NCBI GenBank assembly: GCA_042095835.1
Contig: JBELML010000070.1
Span: 1-32,237 of the forward strand
Length of the DNA: 32,237 nucleotides
Reading direction: 5' to 3'
Source of the DNA: DATFKA01 sp042095835
GTDB taxonomy: Bacteria; Bacteroidota; Bacteroidia; Chitinophagales; Saprospiraceae
Within the stretch, counting starts at the first letter, position 1. Each line of letters opens with the position of its first letter. The notes under the pieces are model-generated. The model saw only the letters and a list, made by a program, of their open reading frames with translations. It was not told where the DNA came from and made no database searches. The position numbers and the translations under genes were made by a program. Shown here piece after piece: positions 7,094 to 14,878 of this stretch.

Positions 7094-7636
7094 ATGATAG
7101 AATCTATTGTCCATATTCATGATTTATCTTTTCAATTATACATCACACCTCAACAGATTCAGGAGCGTGTCTTGCACCTTGGGCAGAAGATTGCTCAGGA
7201 CTATGAGGGCGACCCTCCAGTGTTTGTAGTCGTACTCAATGGGGCCTTCATCTTCGCTGCTGACTTGGTACGCGCAACCCCTTTGTCTACTACCATTAGA
7301 TTCGTACAGCTTTCCTCTTATCAGGGATTGTCTTCTACGGGGGAGATTGAGGTAGTATTAGGTTTGAAGGAAGAAGAGGTCGCCGGTAGACCACTCATTA
7401 TTATTGAAGACGTGGTAGACACTGGAAATACTTTGGCCTGGTTTAAAGAAGACCTTATAAAAATGAAGCCTAAATCTGTCAAGATCGCTTCTTTATTACT
7501 CAAACCTGATGCCCTCCAGCATCCAATCGAAGTGGATTATTTAGGATTTTCCATTCCAACAGAGTTTGTGATTGGGTATGGTCTGGACTACAACGAAGGA
7601 GGTCGCGACCTCGCAGGTATTTATCAAAAAATCTAA
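7094..7636 (+). CDS. hpt: Hypoxanthine phosphoribosyltransferase
   Basis: This enzyme salvages purine bases: hypoxanthine (and usually guanine) plus PRPP gives the nucleotide and pyrophosphate in the cytoplasm. The 180-residue length is typical. The type I PRTase PRPP loop is IIIEDVVDTGNT at about residues 98-109, the VVLNGAFIFAADLVR stretch carries the cis-peptide/pyrophosphate loop, and the flexible-loop region is SSYQGLSSTGEI. The C-terminal base-contacting part includes FVIGYGLDYNE. The IMPase-family gene starts five bases after the stop, so the two are almost surely co-transcribed. The quasi-palindrome ends 13 bases before the start codon, so the promoter must lie in or near it. Confidence 0.94.
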   Translation: MIESIVHIHDLSFQLYITPQQIQERVLHLGQKIAQDYEGDPPVFVVVLNGAFIFAADLVRATPLSTTIRFVQLSSYQGLSSTGEIEVVLGLKEEEVAGRPLIIIEDVVDTGNTLAWFKEDLIKMKPKSVKIASLLLKPDALQHPIEVDYLGFSIPTEFVIGYGLDYNEGGRDLAGIYQKI

Positions 7637-7641
7637 TAGCC

Positions 7642-8436
7642 ATGCAAGACTTAAAAGCACTTTGTCACGATTGCCTACCATTGATGGATGAAGTAGGCGA
7701 CTTTATACGCTCTCAGATTGGCCAAGTTGCTAGCGGCCAAATCGAGACGAAAGATTTGAATAGCCTCGTCAGTTACGTCGATAAAACCGCCGAAGAAATC
7801 CTTGTGGCAGGCTTAAAAAAACGAACGCCTAAAGCAGCTTTTCTCACGGAAGAAGAAACGGTCGATCAGGTCAAGGGAGATGTACGATGGATCATCGATC
7901 CCTTAGATGGGACGACTAATTTCCTGCATGGAGTACCCGTTTTTGCCATCAGTGTAGGCTTAGAAATAGATGGCGAACTAGTGATGGGGCTTGTACAGGA
8001 GGTCAATCGTACAGAAAGTTTTTATGCCTGGAAAAATGGAGGAGCCTATTTAAACGGTAAGGCCATACAGGTCTCCTCCGCAGATCAACTCGCAGATAGC
8101 CTCTTGGCTACGGGCTTTCCCTATTATGATTTTAGTAGAAGCGAGGACTATCTCAAAGTACTCGGACAGTTTATGCAAAAAACGAGAGGTCTCCGACGCT
8201 TGGGTGCCGCTGCCATTGATTTGGCATTCGTAGCTTGTGGGCGCTTTGAAGCCTTTTTTGAATATGGGATTAATACTTGGGATGTTGCCGCAGGAATCGT
8301 ACTTGTACAAGAAGCAGGTGGAGAATTGACGGATTTCTCAGGCGGCAAAAAATTCCTTACAGGAGAGGAGATTATAGCCACTAATGGAAAGATTACACAG
8401 GAGCTTTTAGCTGTTTCTAATATTTTAGGGCGATAG
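7642..8436 (+). CDS. Inositol monophosphatase family protein
   Basis: This is a Mg-dependent, lithium-sensitive-type phosphatase of 264 residues, the normal family size. Motifs are FLTEEETV (metal-binding Glu), WIIDPLDGTTNF (the DPxDGT motif with two metal Asp), and WDVAAGIVLVQEAGG (the WDxAAG motif with the last metal Asp). Such proteins (SuhB type) dephosphorylate inositol-1-phosphate and related sugar phosphates; PAP or fructose-1,6-bisphosphate cannot be excluded. It has no signal peptide. It lies five bases after hpt and 24 bases before the FG-GAP gene, suggesting a three-gene transcript whose members have no obvious shared role. Confidence 0.92.
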   Translation: MQDLKALCHDCLPLMDEVGDFIRSQIGQVASGQIETKDLNSLVSYVDKTAEEILVAGLKKRTPKAAFLTEEETVDQVKGDVRWIIDPLDGTTNFLHGVPVFAISVGLEIDGELVMGLVQEVNRTESFYAWKNGGAYLNGKAIQVSSADQLADSLLATGFPYYDFSRSEDYLKVLGQFMQKTRGLRRLGAAAIDLAFVACGRFEAFFEYGINTWDVAAGIVLVQEAGGELTDFSGGKKFLTGEEIIATNGKITQELLAVSNILGR

Positions 8437-8460
8437 CCCGTACTATAAACTACTTGGCCT

Positions 8461-9579
8461 ATGCGATTTTTACTCACCTTCCTGCTTTGTCTACTAGTAT
8501 CGACCTCTTATGCTCAGATTGAGGATTTATTCACAAGCCCCTCTTCCTCCTTGGTATTAGGGCTGCCCGATATCAAAACTGCGGGCGTAGATGTAGGCGA
8601 TGTCGACCAAGACGGCGACCTGGATGTACTACTAGGCAATGGGCGGCATTGGCCAGCACAAAATCGATTATTGATCAATACAGGTAGTGGCCGCTTTAGG
8701 GCAACACTGCCGATAGGACGGTTTCAATCTACCACCTACTCTGCCTTATTAGTAGACCTAGATGGAGATGGCGACCTTGATATTGCGGAAGCCAATGACA
8801 AAGCACCCAACAGACTCTACCGCAATGTGGGGAATATCCAATTTGAAGAATACGGAAATTTTGGAGCGGACGATTCCAATACGAGAGATATCACCATCGG
8901 TGATATTGATGGAGACCAGGACTTGGATATCATCGTGTGTAATCGGTTTTTTGAAAATGAGATTGCCCTCAATGACGGTCAGGGCAATTTTGATAAGGTG
9001 CTGTATTTTGGGGAAAAAGATGACGCTACCCTCGAAATTAAGCTATACGATATAGACCAAGATGGCGACCTTGATATGTTTGTAGCCAACCGAAATGAGC
9101 AGCAAAATTTCATTTACCTCAATGATAATCTATCTTTTGATAAGAAGATTCCCTTTGGTCCTGGCGACGATGATACTCGATCTCTCGCTTTGGCAGACTT
9201 CAACCAAGATGGCTTTATAGACATTGTCACCGGTAATCTAAATGGGCTCAATTACATTTATTTTGGCGACGATAAAATGTCGTACCAGACCAGTATTCAG
9301 TTGGGCGCTGCTAAAAATAGGTCGGCAGCCATTGATACCGGTGATTTTGATAAAGATGGCGACATCGATATCCTCGTAGGTAATGCTAGGGAACCCAATA
9401 TGCTCTACCTCAATGAAGGACAAGGTGCCGCTTTCACCGCCATACAGCTTTATGAGGAAGAGTCAGATACCTACGACATCCTTTTTGCCGACTTGAATAA
9501 GGATGGCTATCTAGATATTCTGGAAGGGAACTCTGGAGGCTTGAATTATTACTATTTTAATAAGCTTGGTAAAAAATGA
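8461..9579 (+). CDS. Secreted FG-GAP/VCBS beta-propeller protein
   Basis: The 372-residue product has a signal peptide (MRFLLTFLLCLLVSTSYAQ) and then seven calcium-loop repeats of the FG-GAP/VCBS type. Examples are DVDQDGDLDVLLGN, DLDGDGDLDIAEAN, DIDGDQDLDIIVCN, DFDKDGDIDILVGN and DLNKDGYLDILEGN, each preceded by a small hydrophobic strand. Seven repeats suggest a closed seven-bladed propeller with Ca2+ in each DxDxDG loop. No catalytic domain or T9SS tail is present, so it is probably a periplasmic or surface binding protein; its ligand is unknown. It starts 24 bases after the IMPase gene and ends before a strong palindromic terminator shared with the convergent OmpA gene. Confidence 0.88.
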   Translation: MRFLLTFLLCLLVSTSYAQIEDLFTSPSSSLVLGLPDIKTAGVDVGDVDQDGDLDVLLGNGRHWPAQNRLLINTGSGRFRATLPIGRFQSTTYSALLVDLDGDGDLDIAEANDKAPNRLYRNVGNIQFEEYGNFGADDSNTRDITIGDIDGDQDLDIIVCNRFFENEIALNDGQGNFDKVLYFGEKDDATLEIKLYDIDQDGDLDMFVANRNEQQNFIYLNDNLSFDKKIPFGPGDDDTRSLALADFNQDGFIDIVTGNLNGLNYIYFGDDKMSYQTSIQLGAAKNRSAAIDTGDFDKDGDIDILVGNAREPNMLYLNEGQGAAFTAIQLYEEESDTYDILFADLNKDGYLDILEGNSGGLNYYYFNKLGKK

Positions 9580-9607
9580 AATAGGTGACTAGGATCCTAA
9601 ACCAAAA

Positions 9608-9639
9608 AACCGCCAAGTTGAGTACTCAACTTGGCGGTT
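9608..9639. terminator. Perfect 32-nt palindrome, bidirectional terminator
   Basis: AACCGCCAAGTTGAGT (9608-9623) is followed at once by its exact reverse complement (9624-9639). An A-run precedes it and a T-rich stretch follows, so it can terminate both the FG-GAP transcript (plus) and the OmpA transcript (minus). Confidence 0.85.
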
Positions 9640-9655
9640 ATAATTTCACCTTTAT

Positions 9656-9703
9656 CTATTGACAAATCCCGATAAACTTATCGGGATGAATAGTTGTCAG
9701 TAG
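9656..9703. terminator. Second long hairpin next to the OmpA gene
   Basis: ATCCCGATAA (9666-9675) pairs perfectly with TTATCGGGAT (9678-9687). The outer parts CTATTGACAA (from 9656) and TTGTCAGTAG (to 9703) also pair with one mismatch. It ends three bases before the OmpA stop codon and probably terminates or stabilises that minus-strand mRNA. Confidence 0.65.
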
Positions 9704-9705
9704 TA

Positions 9706-10455
9706 TTAGTTGTTGTTCATCAATGACTTCAAGCTAGGATCAGCAACAACTTCTGTTCTTCTGTCTGCTTCTTTACCTTCGCCAGTAGACATAGAAGTAC
9801 CGCGACCAACAGCAGCTACTTGAGAAGGCGCTACACCGTTTTTGATCAACTCACGTACAACACGTAAAGCACGCTTAGAAGAAAGTTCCCAGTTGTCAGC
9901 GTAGGAAGCACCAGCTTTCACTTTGTCTTCATCAGCGTGACCTTCTACCAAGATTTTAAGAGCAGGGTTAGATTTTAGCGTTTCTGCTAAATCAGCCAAA
10001 GCACTTCTTTCATCTTTGCTCAATCCGTAAGAACCACTACGGTAGCTTACACCTGGATCAGTAACGACATATAGACGGCCATCAGCCTCTTTTACGCTAA
10101 GACCAGCATCACTATAAGAGCTGAAAATACCGTTGATCTCAGATTTAAGATCAGCCAACTCTTGAGAAGTCATGTTTAATTTCTCTTCAACCTGAGCCAT
10201 TTGAGACTTGGTAGCATCTAGGTCAGACTTGATGCTAGAAATTTCACCGTTCAAGCGAGTCTTCTCAGACTCTAGAGTAGAAGCTAGCTCAGAGTTTTGC
10301 TCTTCAAGGTTAGCTACTTTAGTTTGAGTTTCAGCCAAAGCAGCATCAGTAGCTTCTTTGCTTGCTAAAAGTTCATCGTATTTCTTTTTAGAAACACAAG
10401 ATTGTAGTGAGCTCAAAACCATCACTACAACAAGAATGTTAAGGATCAGACGCAT
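9706..10455 (-). CDS. OmpA-family outer-membrane lipoprotein
   Basis: The 249-residue product from the ATG at 10455-10453 has a lipoprotein signal MRLILNILVVVMVLSSLQSC with lipobox LQSC (Cys at 20). An in-frame extension upstream lacks such features and is rejected. Next comes a coiled coil, about residues 25-120, rich in Lys, Glu and Ala (KKKYDELLASKEATDAALAE, then Q-T-heptads). The C-terminal OmpA domain follows (about 140-245), with LKILVEGHADED, NWELSSKRALRVV and VAAVGRGTS, the pattern that binds diaminopimelate in peptidoglycan. It should anchor the outer membrane to the cell wall. It is a single gene, convergent with the FG-GAP gene. Codons are regular and even, suggesting high expression. 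Confidence 0.9.
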   Translation of the reverse strand: MRLILNILVVVMVLSSLQSCVSKKKYDELLASKEATDAALAETQTKVANLEEQNSELASTLESEKTRLNGEISSIKSDLDATKSQMAQVEEKLNMTSQELADLKSEINGIFSSYSDAGLSVKEADGRLYVVTDPGVSYRSGSYGLSKDERSALADLAETLKSNPALKILVEGHADEDKVKAGASYADNWELSSKRALRVVRELIKNGVAPSQVAAVGRGTSMSTGEGKEADRRTEVVADPSLKSLMNNN

Positions 10456-10922
10456 ATTCTTTTTGTTTAATGAGTAAATTACTATTCCAGTTCTTCGTTT
10501 TGCAACGATTTTAGGGACGAACCGAGACGATTCCCCTATACCACTGCAAAACAATAGATATTTTTTGAATTAAACAAAGATAAATCTATTTTTATTAAGT
10601 GATATTTTCCTTGGAATGCCTTGATTTATAGGCCACTATTTAGCCTTTGTAGCCACCCTGATGACGGCTTAAGGAGCTGTTGTAGAGCATTTAGGCTCGC
10701 TCCATCCCTTCGGAGGTAGCCACTTGCTTCTCCCCTTCCTAGACGATTGATTCGTCTATTTATCCTTGCGGATTCACGTATAAAAAGAATCTCATTTTCT
10801 CAATCTAAATAAAAAATTTAATTTTGCAGTTGCAATAAAGTAATCGACTCCATCGTACAGCCGAATTGTAATTGGATTGGGTTGCTAAATTTTATAAGAA
10901 AAGAGAACATAAGTTAACGGGT
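10456..10922. other. Divergent promoter region with a GC-rich structured patch
   Basis: No gene is convincing here. The ends are AT-rich, but 10630-10795 is richer in GC and contains several hairpins: GAGC-ATTTAG-GCTC near 10691-10706, CC-CTTCGG-AGG near 10717, and TAGACGA-TTGAT-TCGTCTA (10740-10758). GTAGCCAC occurs twice. It could be an intergenic repeat or a small RNA. A -7 box for the hydrolase gene follows at 10819. Confidence 0.45.
10819..10826 (+). promoter_or_regulatory. Probable -7 box for the hydrolase gene
   Basis: TAATTTTG matches TAnnTTTG and lies about 100 bases before the preferred ATG. No TTG is seen at the right upstream distance. Confidence 0.45.
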
Positions 10923-11708
10923 ATGGATCACGTGATTAAAGAAGAAGGTGACTTTAAGTATATAGAAACCGGGCCGGAGCATAAAGAGACACTTTTACTC
11001 CTACATGGTCTTTTTGGGGCACTCAGTAACTTCAAAGGTATAATTGATCATTTCTCAAAAGAGTATAATGTAGTTGTACCAATGCTACCTATTTTTGAGA
11101 TGCCCATCCGTAAAGTATCGGTTACGGGCTTGGTTGATCATGTAACTGCTTTCGTAGAGCATAAGTCTTTTGACAAAGCCCATGTCTTAGGGAATTCCCT
11201 GGGCGGGCATATCGCTTTACTTTTTGTACTGGCCAACCCAGACAAAATCGACTCTGTCATCCTCACGGGTAGTTCTGGACTTTTTGAAAATGCGATGGGC
11301 TCTACTTTCCCCAAACGAGGCAACTATGAGTTCATCAAAACCAAAACTGAAGGTACCTTCTTCCGTCCAGAAGTTGCTACCAAAGAATTGATTGATGAGG
11401 TATACGATATTGTTAATGATCGCAATAAAGCCATCCGTATATTGTATACGGCCAAGTCAGCGATCAGGCATAATCTCGCAGATAAATTACATCAGGTAAG
11501 TGCGCCAACTTTGTTGATCTGGGGCAAAAACGATACCATTACACCTCCTTTTGTGGGCGAAAAATTCAATGAGTTGATCAATAACTCAAAATTGGTTTTT
11601 GTCGAGGAATGTGGTCATGCTCCAATGATGGAGTATCCCGATGTTTTTAATGAGCATTTGGGTAATTTCCTAGAGGAAGTGGTAGCGAATAAAGCCCAGG
11701 CTTTATAG
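10923..11708 (+). CDS. Alpha/beta hydrolase
   Basis: From the ATG at 10923 the product is 261 residues. A TTG at 10872 would add MDWVAKFYKKREHKLTG; it sits directly after a stop codon, and the ATG gives the more usual start for such proteins. It is a soluble alpha/beta-hydrolase: LLLLHGLFGALSNF (oxyanion loop HG), the nucleophile elbow GNSLGGH with the catalytic Ser, the acid in WGKNDTITPP, and the His in ECGHAPMMEYP. The whole triad is present. The TGSSGLFEN stretch and a helical cap (about residues 115-185) resemble meta-cleavage hydrolase/haloalkane-dehalogenase-like members, but no substrate can be named. Cytoplasmic. The M1 peptidase gene follows after 124 bp. Confidence 0.88.
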   Translation: MDHVIKEEGDFKYIETGPEHKETLLLLHGLFGALSNFKGIIDHFSKEYNVVVPMLPIFEMPIRKVSVTGLVDHVTAFVEHKSFDKAHVLGNSLGGHIALLFVLANPDKIDSVILTGSSGLFENAMGSTFPKRGNYEFIKTKTEGTFFRPEVATKELIDEVYDIVNDRNKAIRILYTAKSAIRHNLADKLHQVSAPTLLIWGKNDTITPPFVGEKFNELINNSKLVFVEECGHAPMMEYPDVFNEHLGNFLEEVVANKAQAL

Positions 11709-11832
11709 CTTTCCTATCGATCTTTTATGGTTTTGTATAGTTGAGCCTTCTTTATTGTTTGGTATTCAACAAATAGACTATTTTGAGTACACGCTTAACT
11801 TAGTTTTTGCATCTACCTTAGAAAAATCCACT

Positions 11833-14448
11833 ATGCAACGAATCCTATTTTTTTTATTGCTCGCTGTGGTACTGCAAGCCTGTGGAACTACGAAACCTAT
11901 CGAAGTGATTGACTTGGAGCTAAGAGACCTAGACACCCTTTTTGTACAAGCCGAAAAACCAAGCGATCTTAAAACTCCTGATGATTTCAAACTGCCTCGC
12001 TACCAAGCTTCTCCCAAGCGGCAATTCGATCTTTTACATACCGATTTAGAATTGAGTTTTGACTGGCAAGCCGAAAAAGTGATTGGTGTAGCTACGCTCG
12101 ATTTAAAACCTTATTTTTTGCCCCAAAACCTGCTGACACTCGATGCGAAAGACTTTGTCATCAAAAGTGTTACGCGAGATGGACAAGCCCTTTCCTACGA
12201 CTATGACAATGCTCAGATCCAAATAGATTTGGGTGCTCCTGTTGATCAAACATTCCGTATCCAAATTCGCTATGAAGCTACGCCTGCTACAACAGGTGGT
12301 AGCGCCGCCATCACCTCTGACCAGGGCCTTTTTTTTATTAATGCCCAAAATGAAGACCCTGGGAAGCCTCAGCAAATCTGGACCCAAGGAGAGACAGAAT
12401 GGAACTCCAGGTGGTTTCCAACCATTGACAAACCCAATGAGCGCTGCACCCAATCATTAAAAGTGCGTGTCGATGATCGCTTCACCACTCTATCCAATGG
12501 TTTGTTGAAAAATCAAATTCCACACGATGATGGCACGCGTACCGATCACTGGGAGCTCAGCCTACCCCACGCGCCCTATTTATTCATGCTGGCGGTTGGA
12601 GAGTTCGCTAAAGTCCAAGAACAATGGCAAGGCACACCTGTAGAATATTATGTTGAACCCGAATACGAAAAAGATGCGAAAGTGATTTTTAATCACACAC
12701 CTGAAATGCTCCAGTTTTTCTCCGACAAACTGCAATATCCCTACCCTTGGCCTAAATTCTCCCAAATCATTGTGCGGGACTATGTTTCAGGAGCGATGGA
12801 AAATACCACCGCCGTTATCTACGGCGACTTTGTACAGAAACGTCGGCGAGATTTGATTGATAATTCCAATGATTATATCGTTGCCCATGAGCTGATTCAC
12901 CACTGGTTTGGCGATTTGGTGACTTGCGAAAGCTGGTCGAATCTCACTATGAATGAAGGGTTTGCCAACTATGGCGAATACCTTTGGTTTGAGTATAAAT
13001 ATGGGGCAGATGAGGCCAACTACCATCTGCTCAACGAGCGCAGTGGCTATCTCTACAGTAGCGCAGGAAACAACGTACATCCACTCATTCATTTTGCTGT
13101 GCGGGACAAGGAAGATATGTTCGATTCGCATTCTTATAACAAAGGTGGAGCAGTACTCCATATGCTGCGCAAGGAAGTCGGTGATCAAGCTTTTTGGCAA
13201 GCCTTACATATCTATTTGAAAGATAATGCCTATCAGGCAGTAGAGGCACATGATCTGAGATTGGCTTTTGAAAAGGTCAGCGGTCAAGACCTCAATTGGT
13301 TTTTCAACCAATGGTACTTTGCTAGTGGGTACCCCAATTTGAATATTACTTATAGTTATGATACGGCCCAAGCAGAGGCTGTAGTACTAGTAGAACAAAC
13401 CCAAAATCCTAGTGTAGCGCCTCCGATTTTTCAAGCAACAGTAGAGGTAGATATTTATGAGAAAGGAGAAGTGCGGCGTGAGAAAGTATGGATGAATCAG
13501 CGTTTGCAAGAGTTTCGGTTTGCAGCAGAGCAACAGCCTGATCTGGTCACCTTTGATGCAGATTATACCCTTTTGGGAAATCTAGAAGATAATAAATCGT
13601 CGGAAGCTCTAGCTTTCCAATTCAAGGAGGCACCGCATTATATGGATCGCCATATTGCCTTGAATGAATTGGTCGATCAAGAGAGTGCGCTTCTGGCAGA
13701 CATTCTGCCCTTAGCATTAAATGATCCCCATTGGACCATTCGGCAGATTGCTCTAGAGGAACTTTCCTTCGAATTAGCCGAAGAGCTGCAAACGACGCTG
13801 AGGGAAAAAGTATTATCTGATCCACATTCAAAAGTGCGCGCTACGGCTTTGTTGCGCCTCAATCGGACGAATGATTCTCAATTATTGGATATCTCCAAGC
13901 AGGTGATTGCACAAGACTCTGCCAATAACGTAGTTGGTGCAGCAATACAAGTCATCAATCAGCTAGACAAGGAGCTGGCGCATACCTATGTGAAGGATTT
14001 AGAAAATGTAGAAAGCCAAACTTTGCTACTTTCTATTGCCTCCATTTATAGCAATGCTGATAACCTGGACAATCTCGTCTTTTTTGAGAATCGGCTTCAG
14101 AACTTCGATGGCTATGCGGCAACTAGTTTCTATACCCATTATCAGAAATTGGCCGCCAAAGGTGAATTGGGCATTGGTATGTCTGCCATGCTGAAGCTGT
14201 ACAATCTGGCCATGGACGCCAAAGAATCTCAATGGCGTAAGTTTGCCGCTACAAAAGGCCTCACCGACATGGCCAATGAGTGGCAGTCCAAGGCCAATCG
14301 ATTAGCCAAGCGCAATGCGACCCGTATCGCCATCAACAAGGAAGTAGATGTACTCAGCAAGTTATTCGAAGATATCAAAGCTGCTGAACAAAATCCTCAG
14401 TTGCAGAAGCTGTATCGGCAAATTGGCATTATCGAACGGACGAATTGA
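11833..14448 (+). CDS. M1 family aminopeptidase, lipoprotein
   Basis: The product has 871 residues from the ATG at 11833. The longer frame from a TTG at 11755 is rejected because this ATG gives a clean lipoprotein signal, MQRILFFLLLAVVLQAC (Cys 17). It is a zinc gluzincin aminopeptidase removing N-terminal residues from peptides. The order is an N-terminal beta domain, the exopeptidase motif GAMEN (about residue 320), the zinc site HELIHHW (H352, E353, H356) with the third ligand in TMNEG (E375), and a C-terminal alpha-helical/HEAT-like region from about 580. The position of the signal implies anchoring in the outer or inner membrane, facing the periplasm or outside. Together with the M28 enzyme it suggests peptide scavenging. 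Bacteroidota have several such paralogues. Confidence 0.93.
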   Translation: MQRILFFLLLAVVLQACGTTKPIEVIDLELRDLDTLFVQAEKPSDLKTPDDFKLPRYQASPKRQFDLLHTDLELSFDWQAEKVIGVATLDLKPYFLPQNLLTLDAKDFVIKSVTRDGQALSYDYDNAQIQIDLGAPVDQTFRIQIRYEATPATTGGSAAITSDQGLFFINAQNEDPGKPQQIWTQGETEWNSRWFPTIDKPNERCTQSLKVRVDDRFTTLSNGLLKNQIPHDDGTRTDHWELSLPHAPYLFMLAVGEFAKVQEQWQGTPVEYYVEPEYEKDAKVIFNHTPEMLQFFSDKLQYPYPWPKFSQIIVRDYVSGAMENTTAVIYGDFVQKRRRDLIDNSNDYIVAHELIHHWFGDLVTCESWSNLTMNEGFANYGEYLWFEYKYGADEANYHLLNERSGYLYSSAGNNVHPLIHFAVRDKEDMFDSHSYNKGGAVLHMLRKEVGDQAFWQALHIYLKDNAYQAVEAHDLRLAFEKVSGQDLNWFFNQWYFASGYPNLNITYSYDTAQAEAVVLVEQTQNPSVAPPIFQATVEVDIYEKGEVRREKVWMNQRLQEFRFAAEQQPDLVTFDADYTLLGNLEDNKSSEALAFQFKEAPHYMDRHIALNELVDQESALLADILPLALNDPHWTIRQIALEELSFELAEELQTTLREKVLSDPHSKVRATALLRLNRTNDSQLLDISKQVIAQDSANNVVGAAIQVINQLDKELAHTYVKDLENVESQTLLLSIASIYSNADNLDNLVFFENRLQNFDGYAATSFYTHYQKLAAKGELGIGMSAMLKLYNLAMDAKESQWRKFAATKGLTDMANEWQSKANRLAKRNATRIAINKEVDVLSKLFEDIKAAEQNPQLQKLYRQIGIIERTN

Positions 14449-14463
14449 GGAGGAGCACCTCCT
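14448..14463 (+). terminator. Hairpin overlapping the M1 stop codon
   Basis: AGGAGG-AGCA-CCTCCT forms a 6-bp GC-rich stem starting in the TGA stop codon. A T-run (TTTTTT) follows only about 35 bases later, so termination is plausible but not classical. Confidence 0.4.
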
Positions 14464-14878
14464 TAAGTTGCTGTTGATAAGCGCCAAATGGCCATCTTTT
14501 TTGTTATTAATTTCCTAATTCCTCTATCCTTACGCTAATTTCAACCTTAGTGTCGCTATTTTTATCTTTCTTAACACAACTCTCAGTGCTTAATATCGTT
14601 TTTTAAGTTATATTCAATACACTGAAATTTAAGTGGCTTACTATTTTGAACCCCAGGATTTTTGTCAAGATCAAGGCAGGGCGCAGTCGCGATTTATATC
14701 GAGACGAGTACCTTAACACCGAGATTGGCAAAAAGACGGCTTCAAAATGTTAATGTATTTAGATTACAGTGTATCTAGAAGCCTTTTTGGCAAACCATGA
14801 TTGTGGGCAAGGGAGCATATGGCTGTGGGGATCAATTACAATATACCCTCAACTATAGATTCTGAGAAAAATAACCTT
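14464..14878. other. Spacer between M1 and the DUF4175-like gene
   Basis: No gene is supported here apart from an N-terminal extension of the downstream frame (from 14801) that looks non-coding. The main content is quasi-palindrome copy 4 at about 14613-14780. No clear TAnnTTTG box was found just before the next gene. Confidence 0.5.
14613..14780. repeat. Quasi-palindrome copy 4, diverged core
   Basis: ATACACTG (14617-14624) pairs with CAGTGTAT (14767-14774); their midpoint, 14695.5, is exactly the centre of CGAT-TTAT-ATCG (14690-14701). Inner arms also match: ATTTTGAA on the left with TTCAAAAT on the right, and TTTTTGTCAA with TTGGCAAAAA. The core CAAGATCAAGGCA ... GACGAGTACCTTAACACCG is a diverged form of the core in copy 1 (CAAGACAAGGCA ... 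GACGAGGCTTTTTAACGCCG). Confidence 0.75.

Noticed and set aside
12103..13200. Minus-strand frames opposite the M1 aminopeptidase
   Set aside because: The plus frame carries the complete GAMEN and HExxH motifs; the antisense frames have no features.
14721..14797. GGCAAAAAG...GGCTTC paired with GAAGCCTTTTTGGC as a separate element
   Set aside because: The pairing is imperfect and overlaps the right arm and edge of quasi-palindrome copy 4; not treated as an independent feature.
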